A stretch of 52,448 nucleotides of DNA from assembly GCF_009600885.1 (NCBI RefSeq), contig NZ_VCLA01000192.1, positions 136,451-188,898 of the forward strand. The letters run 5' to 3'. The DNA is from Streptomyces jumonjinensis. Lineage in GTDB: Bacteria > Actinomycetota > Actinomycetes > Streptomycetales > Streptomycetaceae. The notes under the pieces are model-generated. The model searched no databases, had not been told where the DNA came from, and saw only the letters and a program-made list of their open reading frames with translations. This document shows, one piece after another, positions 8,033-15,528 of the stretch. Position numbers and translations under genes: made by a program. Each line of letters opens with the position of its first letter. Positions within the stretch are counted from its first letter, which is position 1.

Positions 8033-8119
8033 CGCCTGCCCGAGCGCGCGCCCGGCCCCTTACCGGACCGGGAACCTTCAGACGGTGTTCACGGTATTCC
8101 CCGTAGCTCTCCTCTGATG

Positions 8120-8166
8120 GCCGCGCCAGGGCGTTCTGTACGTCCGCGGGCGCGGCACCCCTTTTT
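8120..8166 (+). terminator. Attenuator-like intrinsic terminator
   Basis: GCCGCGCC (8,120-8,127) pairs perfectly with GGCGCGGC (8,149-8,156). The hairpin is followed by ACCCC and a run of five T (8,162-8,166), a rare feature in such GC-rich DNA. It lies between the leader peptide and the first transporter gene, so it should be read through only conditionally. Confidence 0.6.
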
Positions 8167-8285
8167 CTCTCCCCGTATGCGCTCGGCGCTCCCCTGCGCC
8201 GAGGAGCCGATGAGCCGCATGCGCTCTCACCGTCGCCCGTATGGACATTTCCTTCTTTCTCCGTACGACGAGAGGTGTGTCTCTG

Positions 8286-10031
8286 ATGCGTCAACTGTCT
8301 CCCCTGTCCCCCCTGTCCCGCCGGGTGGCAGCGGCAGCCGTCAGCCTCGCCGTGGTCTCGTCCGCCGCCGCCTGCGCCGGGCCGAAGGACGGCGGCGCCG
8401 AGGGCGGCGCGGGCGGGGACGAGCCGCGCCGGGGCGGCACGCTCACCGTGCTGAACGCCGAGCCGCAGACCGACTTCGACCCGGCACGCCTCTACACCTC
8501 CGGCGGCGGCAACGTCCCCTCGCTGGTCTTCCGCACCCTGACCACCCGAAACCGCGAGGACGGCGCCGCCGGAACCGAGGTCGTCCCCGACCTCGCCACC
8601 GACACCGGCCGCCCCAACAAGGACGCCACCGTCTGGACGTACACCCTCAAAGAGGGACTGAAGTACGAGGACGGCACCCCGATCACCTCCGCCGACGTCA
8701 AGTACGGCATCGAGCGCTCCTTCGCCGCCGAGCTCTCCGGCGGCGCGCCCTATCTGCGGGACTGGCTCATCGGCGGCGACACCTACCAGGGCCCGTTCAA
8801 GGCGGGGGCCGACGGCGAGAAGGGCAAGGGGCTGGCGTCGATCGTCGTCCCCGACGACCGGACGATCGTCTTCAAGCTGCGTAAGCCGGAAGGCGAGTTC
8901 CCCTATCTCGCCACCCAGACCCAGTTCACCCCGGTGCCCAAGGACAGGGACACCGGAACCCGGTACGAGGAACGGCCGCTGTCCTCCGGCCCGTACCGCG
9001 TGGTCGAGAACGAGAACGACGGCGAGCGCCTGGTGCTGAAGCGCAATCCGCACTGGGACGAGAAGACCGACCCGGAGCGCAAGGCTTACCCCGACACCAT
9101 CGACGTCCGCTCCGGCCTGGACCCCGCCGTCATCAACCAGCGGCTCTCCACCGGATCCGGAGCGGACGCCTCCGCCGTCACCACCGACACCAACCTCGGA
9201 CCCGCCGAGCTCGCCCGGATCGGCGATGACAAGGAGCTCGCGGGCCGGGTCGGCACCGGGCGCTTCGGCTATGTCAACTACCTCGCCTTCAACCCGAAGG
9301 TGAAGCCCTTCGACGACATCGCGGTGCGCAAGGCGATCTCGTACGCCGTCAATCGCACCAGCGTGATCAACGCGGCGGGCGGCTCGGCGCTCGCCGAGCC
9401 CGCGACCACCTTCCTGCCCGAGCAGAAGGCGTTCGGCCACACCGCGTACGACCACTTCCCGGCCGGGAAGACCGGTGACCCGGACAAGGCCCGGCAGCTG
9501 CTGAAGAAGGCCGGGCACCAGAACCTCACCATCACCCTGACCCATTCCACCGAGCAGAACCGGCAGACCAGCCCCGAAGTCGCCACCGCCGTCCAGGAAG
9601 CGCTGAAGAAGGCCGGGATCACCGTCGAACTCCAGGGCCTGGAGAGCAATGCGTTCAACGAAAGGCGCTGGAGCGCGAAGAAGGCCCCCGGCTTCTTCCT
9701 CTCCCGCTGGGGCGCGGACTGGCCCTCCGGAGCCCCCTTCCTCGCGCCGATCTTCGACGGCCGGCAGATCGTCGAGGACGGCTCCAACTACAACCACGCG
9801 CAGCTCGACGACCCCGCCGTCAACAACGAGATAGACGAGATCAACAAGCTGACCGACCTGGACGCCGCCGCCGAGCGCTGGGGCGCGCTCGACAGGAGGA
9901 TCGGCGAGCGGGCCCTGGACGTTCCGCTGTTCCACCCCGTCTACAAGCGGCTCTACGGCAAGAACGTCAAGAACGTCGTGATCAGCGACTGGACCGGCGT
10001 ACTCGACATCTCGCAGGTCTCGGTCAAGTGA
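8286..10031 (+). CDS. ABC transporter substrate-binding lipoprotein (peptide/opine family 5)
   Basis: A 581-residue extracellular solute-binding protein of the SBP_bac_5 (oligopeptide/dipeptide/nickel) family. The N-terminus MRQLSPLSPLSRR is basic, then hydrophobic, ending in SSAAAC with Cys30 as the lipidated residue. Family features include RRGGTLTVLNAEPQTDFDP, TYTLKEGLKYEDGTPITSADV and FNPKVKPFDDIAVRKAISYAVNR. The start is the ATG at 8,286, with GAGAGG about ten bases upstream; the upstream ATG at 8,241 would place 15 non-signal residues first. It heads a four-gene operon whose genes overlap by 4 bp. It delivers a peptide-like ligand to the two permeases; the ligand cannot be read from sequence. 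Confidence 0.95.
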   Translation: MRQLSPLSPLSRRVAAAAVSLAVVSSAAACAGPKDGGAEGGAGGDEPRRGGTLTVLNAEPQTDFDPARLYTSGGGNVPSLVFRTLTTRNREDGAAGTEVVPDLATDTGRPNKDATVWTYTLKEGLKYEDGTPITSADVKYGIERSFAAELSGGAPYLRDWLIGGDTYQGPFKAGADGEKGKGLASIVVPDDRTIVFKLRKPEGEFPYLATQTQFTPVPKDRDTGTRYEERPLSSGPYRVVENENDGERLVLKRNPHWDEKTDPERKAYPDTIDVRSGLDPAVINQRLSTGSGADASAVTTDTNLGPAELARIGDDKELAGRVGTGRFGYVNYLAFNPKVKPFDDIAVRKAISYAVNRTSVINAAGGSALAEPATTFLPEQKAFGHTAYDHFPAGKTGDPDKARQLLKKAGHQNLTITLTHSTEQNRQTSPEVATAVQEALKKAGITVELQGLESNAFNERRWSAKKAPGFFLSRWGADWPSGAPFLAPIFDGRQIVEDGSNYNHAQLDDPAVNNEIDEINKLTDLDAAAERWGALDRRIGERALDVPLFHPVYKRLYGKNVKNVVISDWTGVLDISQVSVK

Positions 10032-10096
10032 GCGGTCTCGGTCGAGTGAGCGGTCCCGGTCGGGTGAGCGGTCTCGGCCGGGTGAGCGGCACGCTC
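10025..10096 (+). repeat. 18-bp tandem repeat at the permease N-terminus
   Basis: About four copies of GTGAGCGGTCTCGGTCGA-like units start at the permease start codon and encode a repeating VSGLGR/VSGPGR peptide. Each unit begins with GTG, giving several alternative in-frame starts. Confidence 0.8.
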
Positions 10097-11077
10097 ACCC
10101 GGCCGGCCGCGGGCGCGGCGCAGACCCCGCCCGCGGCCGGGCCACCGGTTCCTTCCTCCCCCGCCGGAGTCCTGCGCCGACTCCGGTCCCGGCCGTCGGC
10201 CGTGCTCTCGGCAGGCGTGCTCGCCGTACTGGTGCTGCTCGCCCTGGCCGCGCCCCTGCTGACGGCCCTCGCAGGTCAGGACCCCTACGCCTACCACGAC
10301 GAGCTCGTGGACTCCGCGCGCGGCGGAGTGCCGATCGGCTCCTTCGGCGGGGTGAGCGCCGACCACTGGCTGGGCGTCGAGCCCGGCACCGGACGGGATC
10401 TGTTCGCCCGGCTGCTGTACGGCGCGCGGATCTCCCTGCTCGTCGCGGTCGGCGCGACCCTGGTGCAGCTCGCGATAGGCGTCGCCGTGGGCCTCGCGGC
10501 CGGACTCGGCAACCGCTTCACCGACCATCTCCTCAGCCGGGTCACCGATGTGATGACAGCGCTGCCGATGCTGGTCCTCGGCATCGCGCTCACCGCCGTC
10601 GTACCCGCCGACTTCCCGCGCCCGCTGCTGCTGATCCTGGTCATCGGCGTACTGGGCTGGGGCGGCGCCTCCCGGATCGTCCGGGCCCAGACCCTGACCC
10701 TGAAGCGGCTGGACTTCGTCGCCGCGGCGCGGCTCGGCGGGAACGGCCCCTGGCGGGTGGCCCGGCGCGAGCTGCTGCCGTCGCTGGCCGCGCCCGTGAT
10801 CACCTACGCGGCGATCCTGCTGCCCGCCAACATCGTCGTCGAGGCGTCGCTCTCGTTCCTCGGCGTCGGGGTGAAGCCGCCGACGCCGTCCTGGGGCCAG
10901 ATGCTGTCGAACGCGCAGACCTGGTTCCGGGCCGACCCGCTGTATGTGCTGCTCCCCGCGGGGCTGCTCCTGGTGACGGTCCTGGCGTTCACCGTCCTCG
11001 GCGACGCCGTGCGCACCGCGCTGGACCCCCGGGAGGCGAGCCGGCTCCGGGTCGGCACCCGGAAGGAAGACTCATGA
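10028..11077 (+). CDS. ABC transporter permease, DppC/OppC type
   Basis: A 349-residue inner-membrane permease of the BPD type. A repetitive cytoplasmic N-terminus (residues 1-45) precedes the first membrane helix (VLSAGVLAVLVLLALAAPLL). The DppC-type periplasmic segment HWLGVEPGTGRDLFARLLYG follows, then five further helices. The EAA loop that docks the ATPase is LDFVAAARLGGNGPWRVARRE. The GTG start at 10,028 overlaps the lipoprotein stop by 4 bp; any of the GTGs in the tandem repeat at 10,028-10,096 could be used instead. It precedes the DppB-type gene, the reverse of the usual dppB-dppC order. Confidence 0.95.
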   Translation: MSGLGRVSGPGRVSGLGRVSGTLTRPAAGAAQTPPAAGPPVPSSPAGVLRRLRSRPSAVLSAGVLAVLVLLALAAPLLTALAGQDPYAYHDELVDSARGGVPIGSFGGVSADHWLGVEPGTGRDLFARLLYGARISLLVAVGATLVQLAIGVAVGLAAGLGNRFTDHLLSRVTDVMTALPMLVLGIALTAVVPADFPRPLLLILVIGVLGWGGASRIVRAQTLTLKRLDFVAAARLGGNGPWRVARRELLPSLAAPVITYAAILLPANIVVEASLSFLGVGVKPPTPSWGQMLSNAQTWFRADPLYVLLPAGLLLVTVLAFTVLGDAVRTALDPREASRLRVGTRKEDS

Positions 11078-12063
11078 TCCGCTTTACGCTCCAACGGCTC
11101 GGCGGCGCGGTGCTCGTGCTGCTGGCCCTGTCCGTGCTGGTCTTCGGGCTGATCTGGCTCGCCCCCGGCGACCCGGCGAAACTGGCGTGCGGCGACCGCT
11201 GCTCCCCGGCGCAGATCGCCCAGGTGCGCGAGCGGCTGGGCCTCAACGACGCGGTGCTCACCCGGTACGCCGACTTCGTCCGGGGCATCGTCGCCGGCCG
11301 CGACTACAGCACCGGTACGGGGGTGCTTCGCTGCGACGCCCCCTGCCTCGGGCTCTCGTACCGCAGCGACCGGCAGGTCACCGAGGTGATCCTGGAGCGG
11401 CTGCCCGCCACCGCCTCGCTCGCGCTGGGCGCGATGGTGATCTGGCTGGCCGTGGGCGTGGGCGCCGGGCTGCTCTCCGCACTGCGGCGCGGCGGGGTCA
11501 CCGAGCGGGCGGTGACCGTGCTGACCCTGGCCGCGACCGGGGTGCCGGTGTTCATCCTCGGGCTCCTGCTGCTCATGATCGTGTGCGCGTATCTGCGGTG
11601 GCTGCCGTTCCCGTCCTATGTGCCGCTGAGCCAGGACCCCGAGCAGTGGGCGTGGAACATGCTGCTGCCCTGGCTGACCCTCGGCCTCTTCGAGTCGGCC
11701 AAATACGCCCGGCTGACCCGTGCTTCCACCCTGGAGACGCTGGCCGAGGACCACATCCGCACCTTCCGGGCCTATGGCGTCGGCGAGCGGGCGATCGTGG
11801 GGCGGCATGCCCTGCGGGGAGCCGTGCCGCCCGTGATCGCGCTCAGCGCGCTCGACGTCGGCACGATGTTCGGCGGGGCGGTGCTCACGGAGTCCCTCTT
11901 CGGCATCCCCGGGCTCGGCAAGACGCTGATCGACGGGGTGCGGGTGATCGATCTGCCGGTGGTGACGGGCGTGGTGCTGGTGATGGGCGCCGCTGTGGTG
12001 CTGGCGAACGTGGTCGCGGATCTGCTGTACGCCGCCGCCGACCGAAGGGTGGTTCTGTCATGA
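11074..12063 (+). CDS. ABC transporter permease, DppB/OppB type
   Basis: A 329-residue permease starting MIRFTLQRLGGAVLVLLALS, the typical DppB N-terminal helix, with about six membrane helices. The EAA loop is DHIRTFRAYGVGERAIVGRHALR. The segment WLAPGDPAKLACGDRCSPAQI and an additional Cys pair in LRCDAPCLGLSY lie in the first extracytoplasmic loop; several Cys there could form disulfides. ATG start overlaps the preceding stop by 4 bp, so translation is coupled. It pairs with the DppC-type protein to form the transport channel. Confidence 0.95.
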   Translation: MIRFTLQRLGGAVLVLLALSVLVFGLIWLAPGDPAKLACGDRCSPAQIAQVRERLGLNDAVLTRYADFVRGIVAGRDYSTGTGVLRCDAPCLGLSYRSDRQVTEVILERLPATASLALGAMVIWLAVGVGAGLLSALRRGGVTERAVTVLTLAATGVPVFILGLLLLMIVCAYLRWLPFPSYVPLSQDPEQWAWNMLLPWLTLGLFESAKYARLTRASTLETLAEDHIRTFRAYGVGERAIVGRHALRGAVPPVIALSALDVGTMFGGAVLTESLFGIPGLGKTLIDGVRVIDLPVVTGVVLVMGAAVVLANVVADLLYAAADRRVVLS

Positions 12064-13772
12064 CGGCCGATCTGGTGGAAGTCGACGGGCTGGCGGTGGA
12101 GTTCCCCGGCGCGGGCGGTGTGCGCGCGGTGGACGGGCTGTCCTTCACCCTCGCCCCGGGCGGGGCGCTCGCCCTGGTCGGCGAGTCGGGCAGCGGGAAG
12201 AGCACGGTCGCGGGCGCGCTGCTGGGGCTGCACCGGGGGACCGGCGCGCTGACCTCGGGGACGGTGCGCGTCGGCGGTACGGATGTGGGCTCGGCGAGCG
12301 CCCGGGAGCTGCGGGCGCTGCGCGGCGCGGTGGCGGCGATGGTCTTCCAGGACCCGCTGTCGTCGCTGGATCCGTACTACGCGATCGGCGACCAGATCGC
12401 CGAGGTGTACCGGGTGCACACCCGGGCCTCGCGCCGGGCGGCCGGGGCGCGGGCCGTCGAGGTCCTGGACCGGGTCGGCATCCCGGGCGCGGCGCGGCGG
12501 GCCCGCTCCCGTCCGCATGAGTTCAGCGGGGGGATGCGGCAGCGGGCCCTGATCGCGATGGCGCTGGCGTGCGAGCCACGGCTGCTGATCGCGGACGAGC
12601 CGACGACCGCGCTGGATGTGACCGTGCAGGCGCAGATCCTGGATCTGCTGCACGAGCTGCGCGAGGAGGCGGGGATGGGGCTGCTGCTGGTCACCCACGA
12701 TGTGGGGGTGGCGGCGGAGAGCGTGGACGAGGTGCTGGTGATGAAGGAGGGGAGACAGGTCGAACGGGGGCCGGTGGGGGAGGTGCTGAGGTCTCCGGCC
12801 CATCCGTATACGAAGGCGCTGCTGGCGGCGGTTCCCCGGGTGGAGGCGGGTTCCGGGGTTCCTCGGGGTTCCGGTTCCGGCGGTTCTGGGGCCGTACCGG
12901 CCCCGGCCCCGGCCCCGTCTCCGCCCCCGGCTCCGTCTTCTGGGGCGGTCCAGGGCGGTGCGCTGCTCGAAGTCTCCGGACTGCGGCGCGAGTTCGGCCG
13001 GGGCCGGGACCGGGTCGTCGCCGTCGACGGCGTCGACCTCGCCGTCCGCCCCGGGGACACCCTCGGCATCGTCGGCGAGAGCGGCAGCGGCAAGACCACC
13101 CTCGGCCGTCTTCTCGTACGCCTTCTCGACCCGACCTCGGGCCGTGTCCACTACGACGGCAGGGAGATCGGCGGCCTCTCCGAACGGGCCCTGCGCCCGT
13201 ACCGGCGCGAACTCCAGATGGTGTTCCAGGACCCCGTCGCCTCCCTCAACCCCCGGCGCTCCATCGGCGAGTCGATCGCCGACCCGCTGCGCGCCGCCGG
13301 GACACTCGACGAGGCGGGCGTCCGGCGGCGGGTGCGGGAGGCGCTGGAACGGGTCGGCCTCGATCCCGACCGGTACGACGGCCACCCCCATGAGTTCAGC
13401 GGCGGCCAGCGCCAGCGCGTCGGCATCGCCCGCGCCCTGGTCGCCGAACCGAGAGTGATCGTCTGCGACGAGCCCGTCTCCGCGCTCGATGTGACCACCC
13501 AGGCCCAGATCGTGGAGCTGCTGCGCGGAGTGCAGCGCGATCTCGGACTCGCGCTCGTCTTCATCGCCCACGATCTCGCCGTCGTACGGCAGATCAGCGA
13601 CCGCGTCGCCGTCATGCGGCAGGGCCGGATCGTGGAACAAGGGCCGGTCGACCAGGTGTACGGAGCACCGCGTGACCCGTATACGCGGCGACTGCTGGCC
13701 GCCGTCCCCACGCTCGATCCCGACCTCGCCCGCGCCCGGCGCACGGCGCGTAAAGAGCCGGTCCCGCTCTGA
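12060..13772 (+). CDS. Fused double ABC ATPase (DppD-DppF type)
   Basis: A 570-residue protein carrying two complete ATPase domains. Domain 1: Walker A GESGSGKST (about 41-48), signature FSGGMRQR (about 154), Walker B LLIADEPTTALD (about 176). A Gly/Ser then Pro/Ala linker (about 261-300, GSGSGGSGAVPAPAPAPSPP) leads to domain 2: Walker A GESGSGKTT (about 339-346), signature FSGGQRQR and Walker B VIVCDEPVSALD. Separate dppD and dppF genes are the common form; here one chain supplies both nucleotide-binding domains. The ATG at 12,060 overlaps the permease stop by 4 bp; a longer frame from 11,187 is only an overlap artefact. Last gene of the operon. Confidence 0.95.
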   Translation: MTADLVEVDGLAVEFPGAGGVRAVDGLSFTLAPGGALALVGESGSGKSTVAGALLGLHRGTGALTSGTVRVGGTDVGSASARELRALRGAVAAMVFQDPLSSLDPYYAIGDQIAEVYRVHTRASRRAAGARAVEVLDRVGIPGAARRARSRPHEFSGGMRQRALIAMALACEPRLLIADEPTTALDVTVQAQILDLLHELREEAGMGLLLVTHDVGVAAESVDEVLVMKEGRQVERGPVGEVLRSPAHPYTKALLAAVPRVEAGSGVPRGSGSGGSGAVPAPAPAPSPPPAPSSGAVQGGALLEVSGLRREFGRGRDRVVAVDGVDLAVRPGDTLGIVGESGSGKTTLGRLLVRLLDPTSGRVHYDGREIGGLSERALRPYRRELQMVFQDPVASLNPRRSIGESIADPLRAAGTLDEAGVRRRVREALERVGLDPDRYDGHPHEFSGGQRQRVGIARALVAEPRVIVCDEPVSALDVTTQAQIVELLRGVQRDLGLALVFIAHDLAVVRQISDRVAVMRQGRIVEQGPVDQVYGAPRDPYTRRLLAAVPTLDPDLARARRTARKEPVPL

Positions 13773-13847
13773 CCCTCCGTGAGGGAAAGCTCCCCTAGCG
13801 CGACAGAACGCTGTTCGGGGGCGAAAGTTACGTGCATTCACCCCTTC

Positions 13848-13883
13848 CGGTGGCGCGACGGACAACCGTCCATCGCGCCACCG
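13848..13883 (+). terminator. Stem-loop terminator of the ABC operon
   Basis: CGGTGGCGCGA (13,848-13,858) pairs perfectly with TCGCGCCACCG (13,873-13,883), and the stem extends by three more base pairs after one mismatch. No T-tract follows. It lies 76 bp after the ATPase stop codon. Confidence 0.6.
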
Positions 13884-13954
13884 TTGCACCGGCTTACGGT
13901 CTTTGCGCTGTGAGTCGCCGTGTCAGCGGTGGCCGTCCACGGAGGAGATCGGGG

Positions 13955-14090
13955 GTGCACTCGGTGCGGATCGGGCTACTCACGGACAGTGGTTGTCCAT
14001 ATGCGATGAGTAGGACCACGCGGTGGTGCGACCGGCGCGTGCGCGGGCTTACGCGGCACGAGTTCGAAACCGTCTGCCGCGCCCCCGGCG
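13955..14090 (+). pseudogene. Relic of a DUF3492/PelF-like glycosyltransferase (N-terminal fragment)
   Basis: After a good ribosome site (GGAGGAGATC, 13,941-13,950) the frame reads VRIGLLTDSGCPY and then RWCDRRVRGLTRHEFE. This closely follows the conserved start of DUF3492/PelF-type glycosyltransferases (pattern MRIGLLTEGGYPY ... LWCDRLVRGL ... HEF). Similarity stops at about codon 45, and the remaining open frame to 14,398 is low-complexity. An intact member is about 500 residues, and I recall one preceding the epimerase/spherulin pair in related streptomycetes. I infer deletion or decay of that gene here. An unrelated short protein is possible but less likely. Confidence 0.55.
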
Positions 14091-14509
14091 CACGCCCTGG
14101 GGCGCATGGCCCGGCCGTCTCCGGCCCTCCCGGACTCTCAGCGGAACCGGAGAAGGCGCTCCGCCTCCGGTTCATGCCCTTGCTCTCCGTGCTCCGGCGT
14201 GGGGGCGACCCTTTCCGTCTCCGCCTCCGTGTGCCGTGCCCGGCTCCGAGCCCTGCCCCGCGCCCTGCCGTGTCCGGCGGGACGGAACCGCTGCCCGGCC
14301 CGCTGGCCAAACGCTTCTTCCGGGTTCCGCCGCCGGTCACCGGAGACATGGGAGGCGACGCCCCGGCTCCGGCCCGGGCCTCGGCCCACACCGGCTAGCC
14401 CCCGCACGACCCACCCCGGAGTGGACGTACTCCGGCAACAGCAGCCGCACTGCCCCCTCAAGCCCCCTGGGCCGCTGAGTTCCCTGAGAACCCCTGAGGA
14501 GAAGACGAC

Positions 14510-14563
14510 ATGACCCGCCAATCCCCCCTCCTGGCCCGTCGGTACAGAGGGGGCGCGCGATGA
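14510..14563 (+). CDS. 17-codon mini-ORF coupled to the epimerase
   Basis: ATG at 14,510 follows a strong ribosome site (GAGGAG, about 14,495-14,500). The ORF encodes MTRQSPLLARRYRGGAR and its TGA overlaps the epimerase ATG (ATGA at 14,560-14,563). It may be the remnant start of a lost gene or a translational-coupling leader for the epimerase. The basic peptide resembles no family. Confidence 0.35.
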   Translation: MTRQSPLLARRYRGGAR

Positions 14564-15528
14564 GGGTGCTGCTGCTCGGAGCCAATGGTTTCCTCGGCCG
14601 GTTCGTCGCCGACCGGCTGCTCGCCGACCCCGCCGTCCATCTCACCGCCCTCGGCCGCGGCGATGACGCCGACGTCCGCTTCGACCTCGCCGGAGGCAGC
14701 CCGGGAGCGCTCACCCGCTTTCTGAGCGCCGTCCACCCCGGCGTCGTCATCAACTGCGCCGGAGCCACCCGGGGCGGCGCCCGCGATCTCACCCGGCACA
14801 ACACCGTCGCCGTGGCCACCGTCTGCGAGGCGCTGCGCCGCAGCGGCTGCGGCGCCCGGCTCGTGCAGCTCGGCTGCGCCTCCGAGTACGGGCCGTCCCA
14901 GCAGGGCTCCTCCACCGCGGAAGACGCGATTCCGAGGCCCGGCGGCCCCTACGGCGTCAGCAAGCTCGCCGCCACCGAGCTGGTGCTCGGCTCCGGTCTG
15001 GACGCCGTCGTGCTGCGGGTCTTCTCGCCGGTCGGACCCGGCACCCCCGCCGGATCCCCGCTCGGCCGGCTCGCTGAGGCGATGCGCCGCGCCATGCAGT
15101 CCGGCGACGGCGAGCTGAAGCTGAGCGGGCTGGGCGTGCAGCGTGACTTCGTCGATGTCCGCGATGTCGCACGGGCGGTGCACGCGGCGTCGCTCTCCGC
15201 CGCACAGGGCGTCGTCAACATCGGCACCGGCCGCGCCGTACGGCTCCGGGACGCCGCCGCCGTACTGGCGAGGGTCGCCGGTTACGCGGGAGCGCTCCAT
15301 GAACTGGACACCCCGCCCGGCAGATCCGGCGGCCCCGGAATCGGAGCACCACGTTCCGAATCGGTGCTGGAACATCTGGCCGCGACCCCGGTCCCCTACC
15401 CCGACGGCTGCGGCAACTGGCAGCAGGCCGATGTCCGCACCGCGCGCGACCGGCTCGGCTGGCGGCCCCGGATCAACCTGGAGGAGTCCCTCGCCGATAT
15501 CTGGATGGAGGCGGCGTGTCGCATCTGA
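14560..15528 (+). CDS. NAD-dependent epimerase/dehydratase (extended SDR)
   Basis: A 322-residue extended short-chain dehydrogenase. The Rossmann motif GANGFLG is at residues 7-13 and the catalytic YGVSK at 130-134, with the expected Ser in LGCASEYG upstream. RDFVDVRDVARAVHAA is typical of nucleotide-sugar epimerases/dehydratases. The ATG at 14,560 has AGAGGGGG about nine bases upstream. It overlaps the following spherulin-like gene by 13 bp, so the two are co-expressed. With the glycosyltransferase relic upstream, the cluster probably once made or modified a surface glycan. The sugar substrate is unknown. Confidence 0.92.
   Translation: MRVLLLGANGFLGRFVADRLLADPAVHLTALGRGDDADVRFDLAGGSPGALTRFLSAVHPGVVINCAGATRGGARDLTRHNTVAVATVCEALRRSGCGARLVQLGCASEYGPSQQGSSTAEDAIPRPGGPYGVSKLAATELVLGSGLDAVVLRVFSPVGPGTPAGSPLGRLAEAMRRAMQSGDGELKLSGLGVQRDFVDVRDVARAVHAASLSAAQGVVNIGTGRAVRLRDAAAVLARVAGYAGALHELDTPPGRSGGPGIGAPRSESVLEHLAATPVPYPDGCGNWQQADVRTARDRLGWRPRINLEESLADIWMEAACRI

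Larger units (their letters stand above)
7811..8285 (+). promoter_or_regulatory. Regulatory leader region of the peptide ABC importer operon
   Basis: This 475-base gap is structured rather than empty. In order it holds a 7-bp inverted repeat (7,866-7,883), a consensus-like promoter (7,901-7,929), a 31-codon leader ORF starting at the predicted transcription start (7,937-8,032), a small hairpin (8,051-8,072), a terminator-like hairpin with T-tract (8,120-8,166) and the ribosome site GAGAGG (8,270-8,275) of the lipoprotein gene. The arrangement is that of a transcription attenuator. Confidence 0.65.
13773..14559. other. Long gap with degenerate coding remains
   Basis: This 787-base stretch between the importer operon and the epimerase holds a terminator-like hairpin (13,848-13,883), a decayed glycosyltransferase start (13,955 to about 14,090) and a 17-codon mini-ORF (14,510-14,563). 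Open frames from about 14,100 to 14,400 on either strand are Pro/Arg/Ala-rich and resemble no family I know, so I see no intact gene. Confidence 0.6.

Noticed and set aside
11187..13772. 861-residue upstream-extended version of the fused ATPase
   Set aside because: The extra residues overlap the permease gene out of frame and are Arg/Gly-rich; the ATG at 12,060 gives 4-bp coupling and the normal family start.
13832..14398. Intact 188-residue gene over the glycosyltransferase relic
   Set aside because: Only codons from about 13,955 to 14,090 resemble a protein family; the rest is low-complexity Pro/Arg/Ala.
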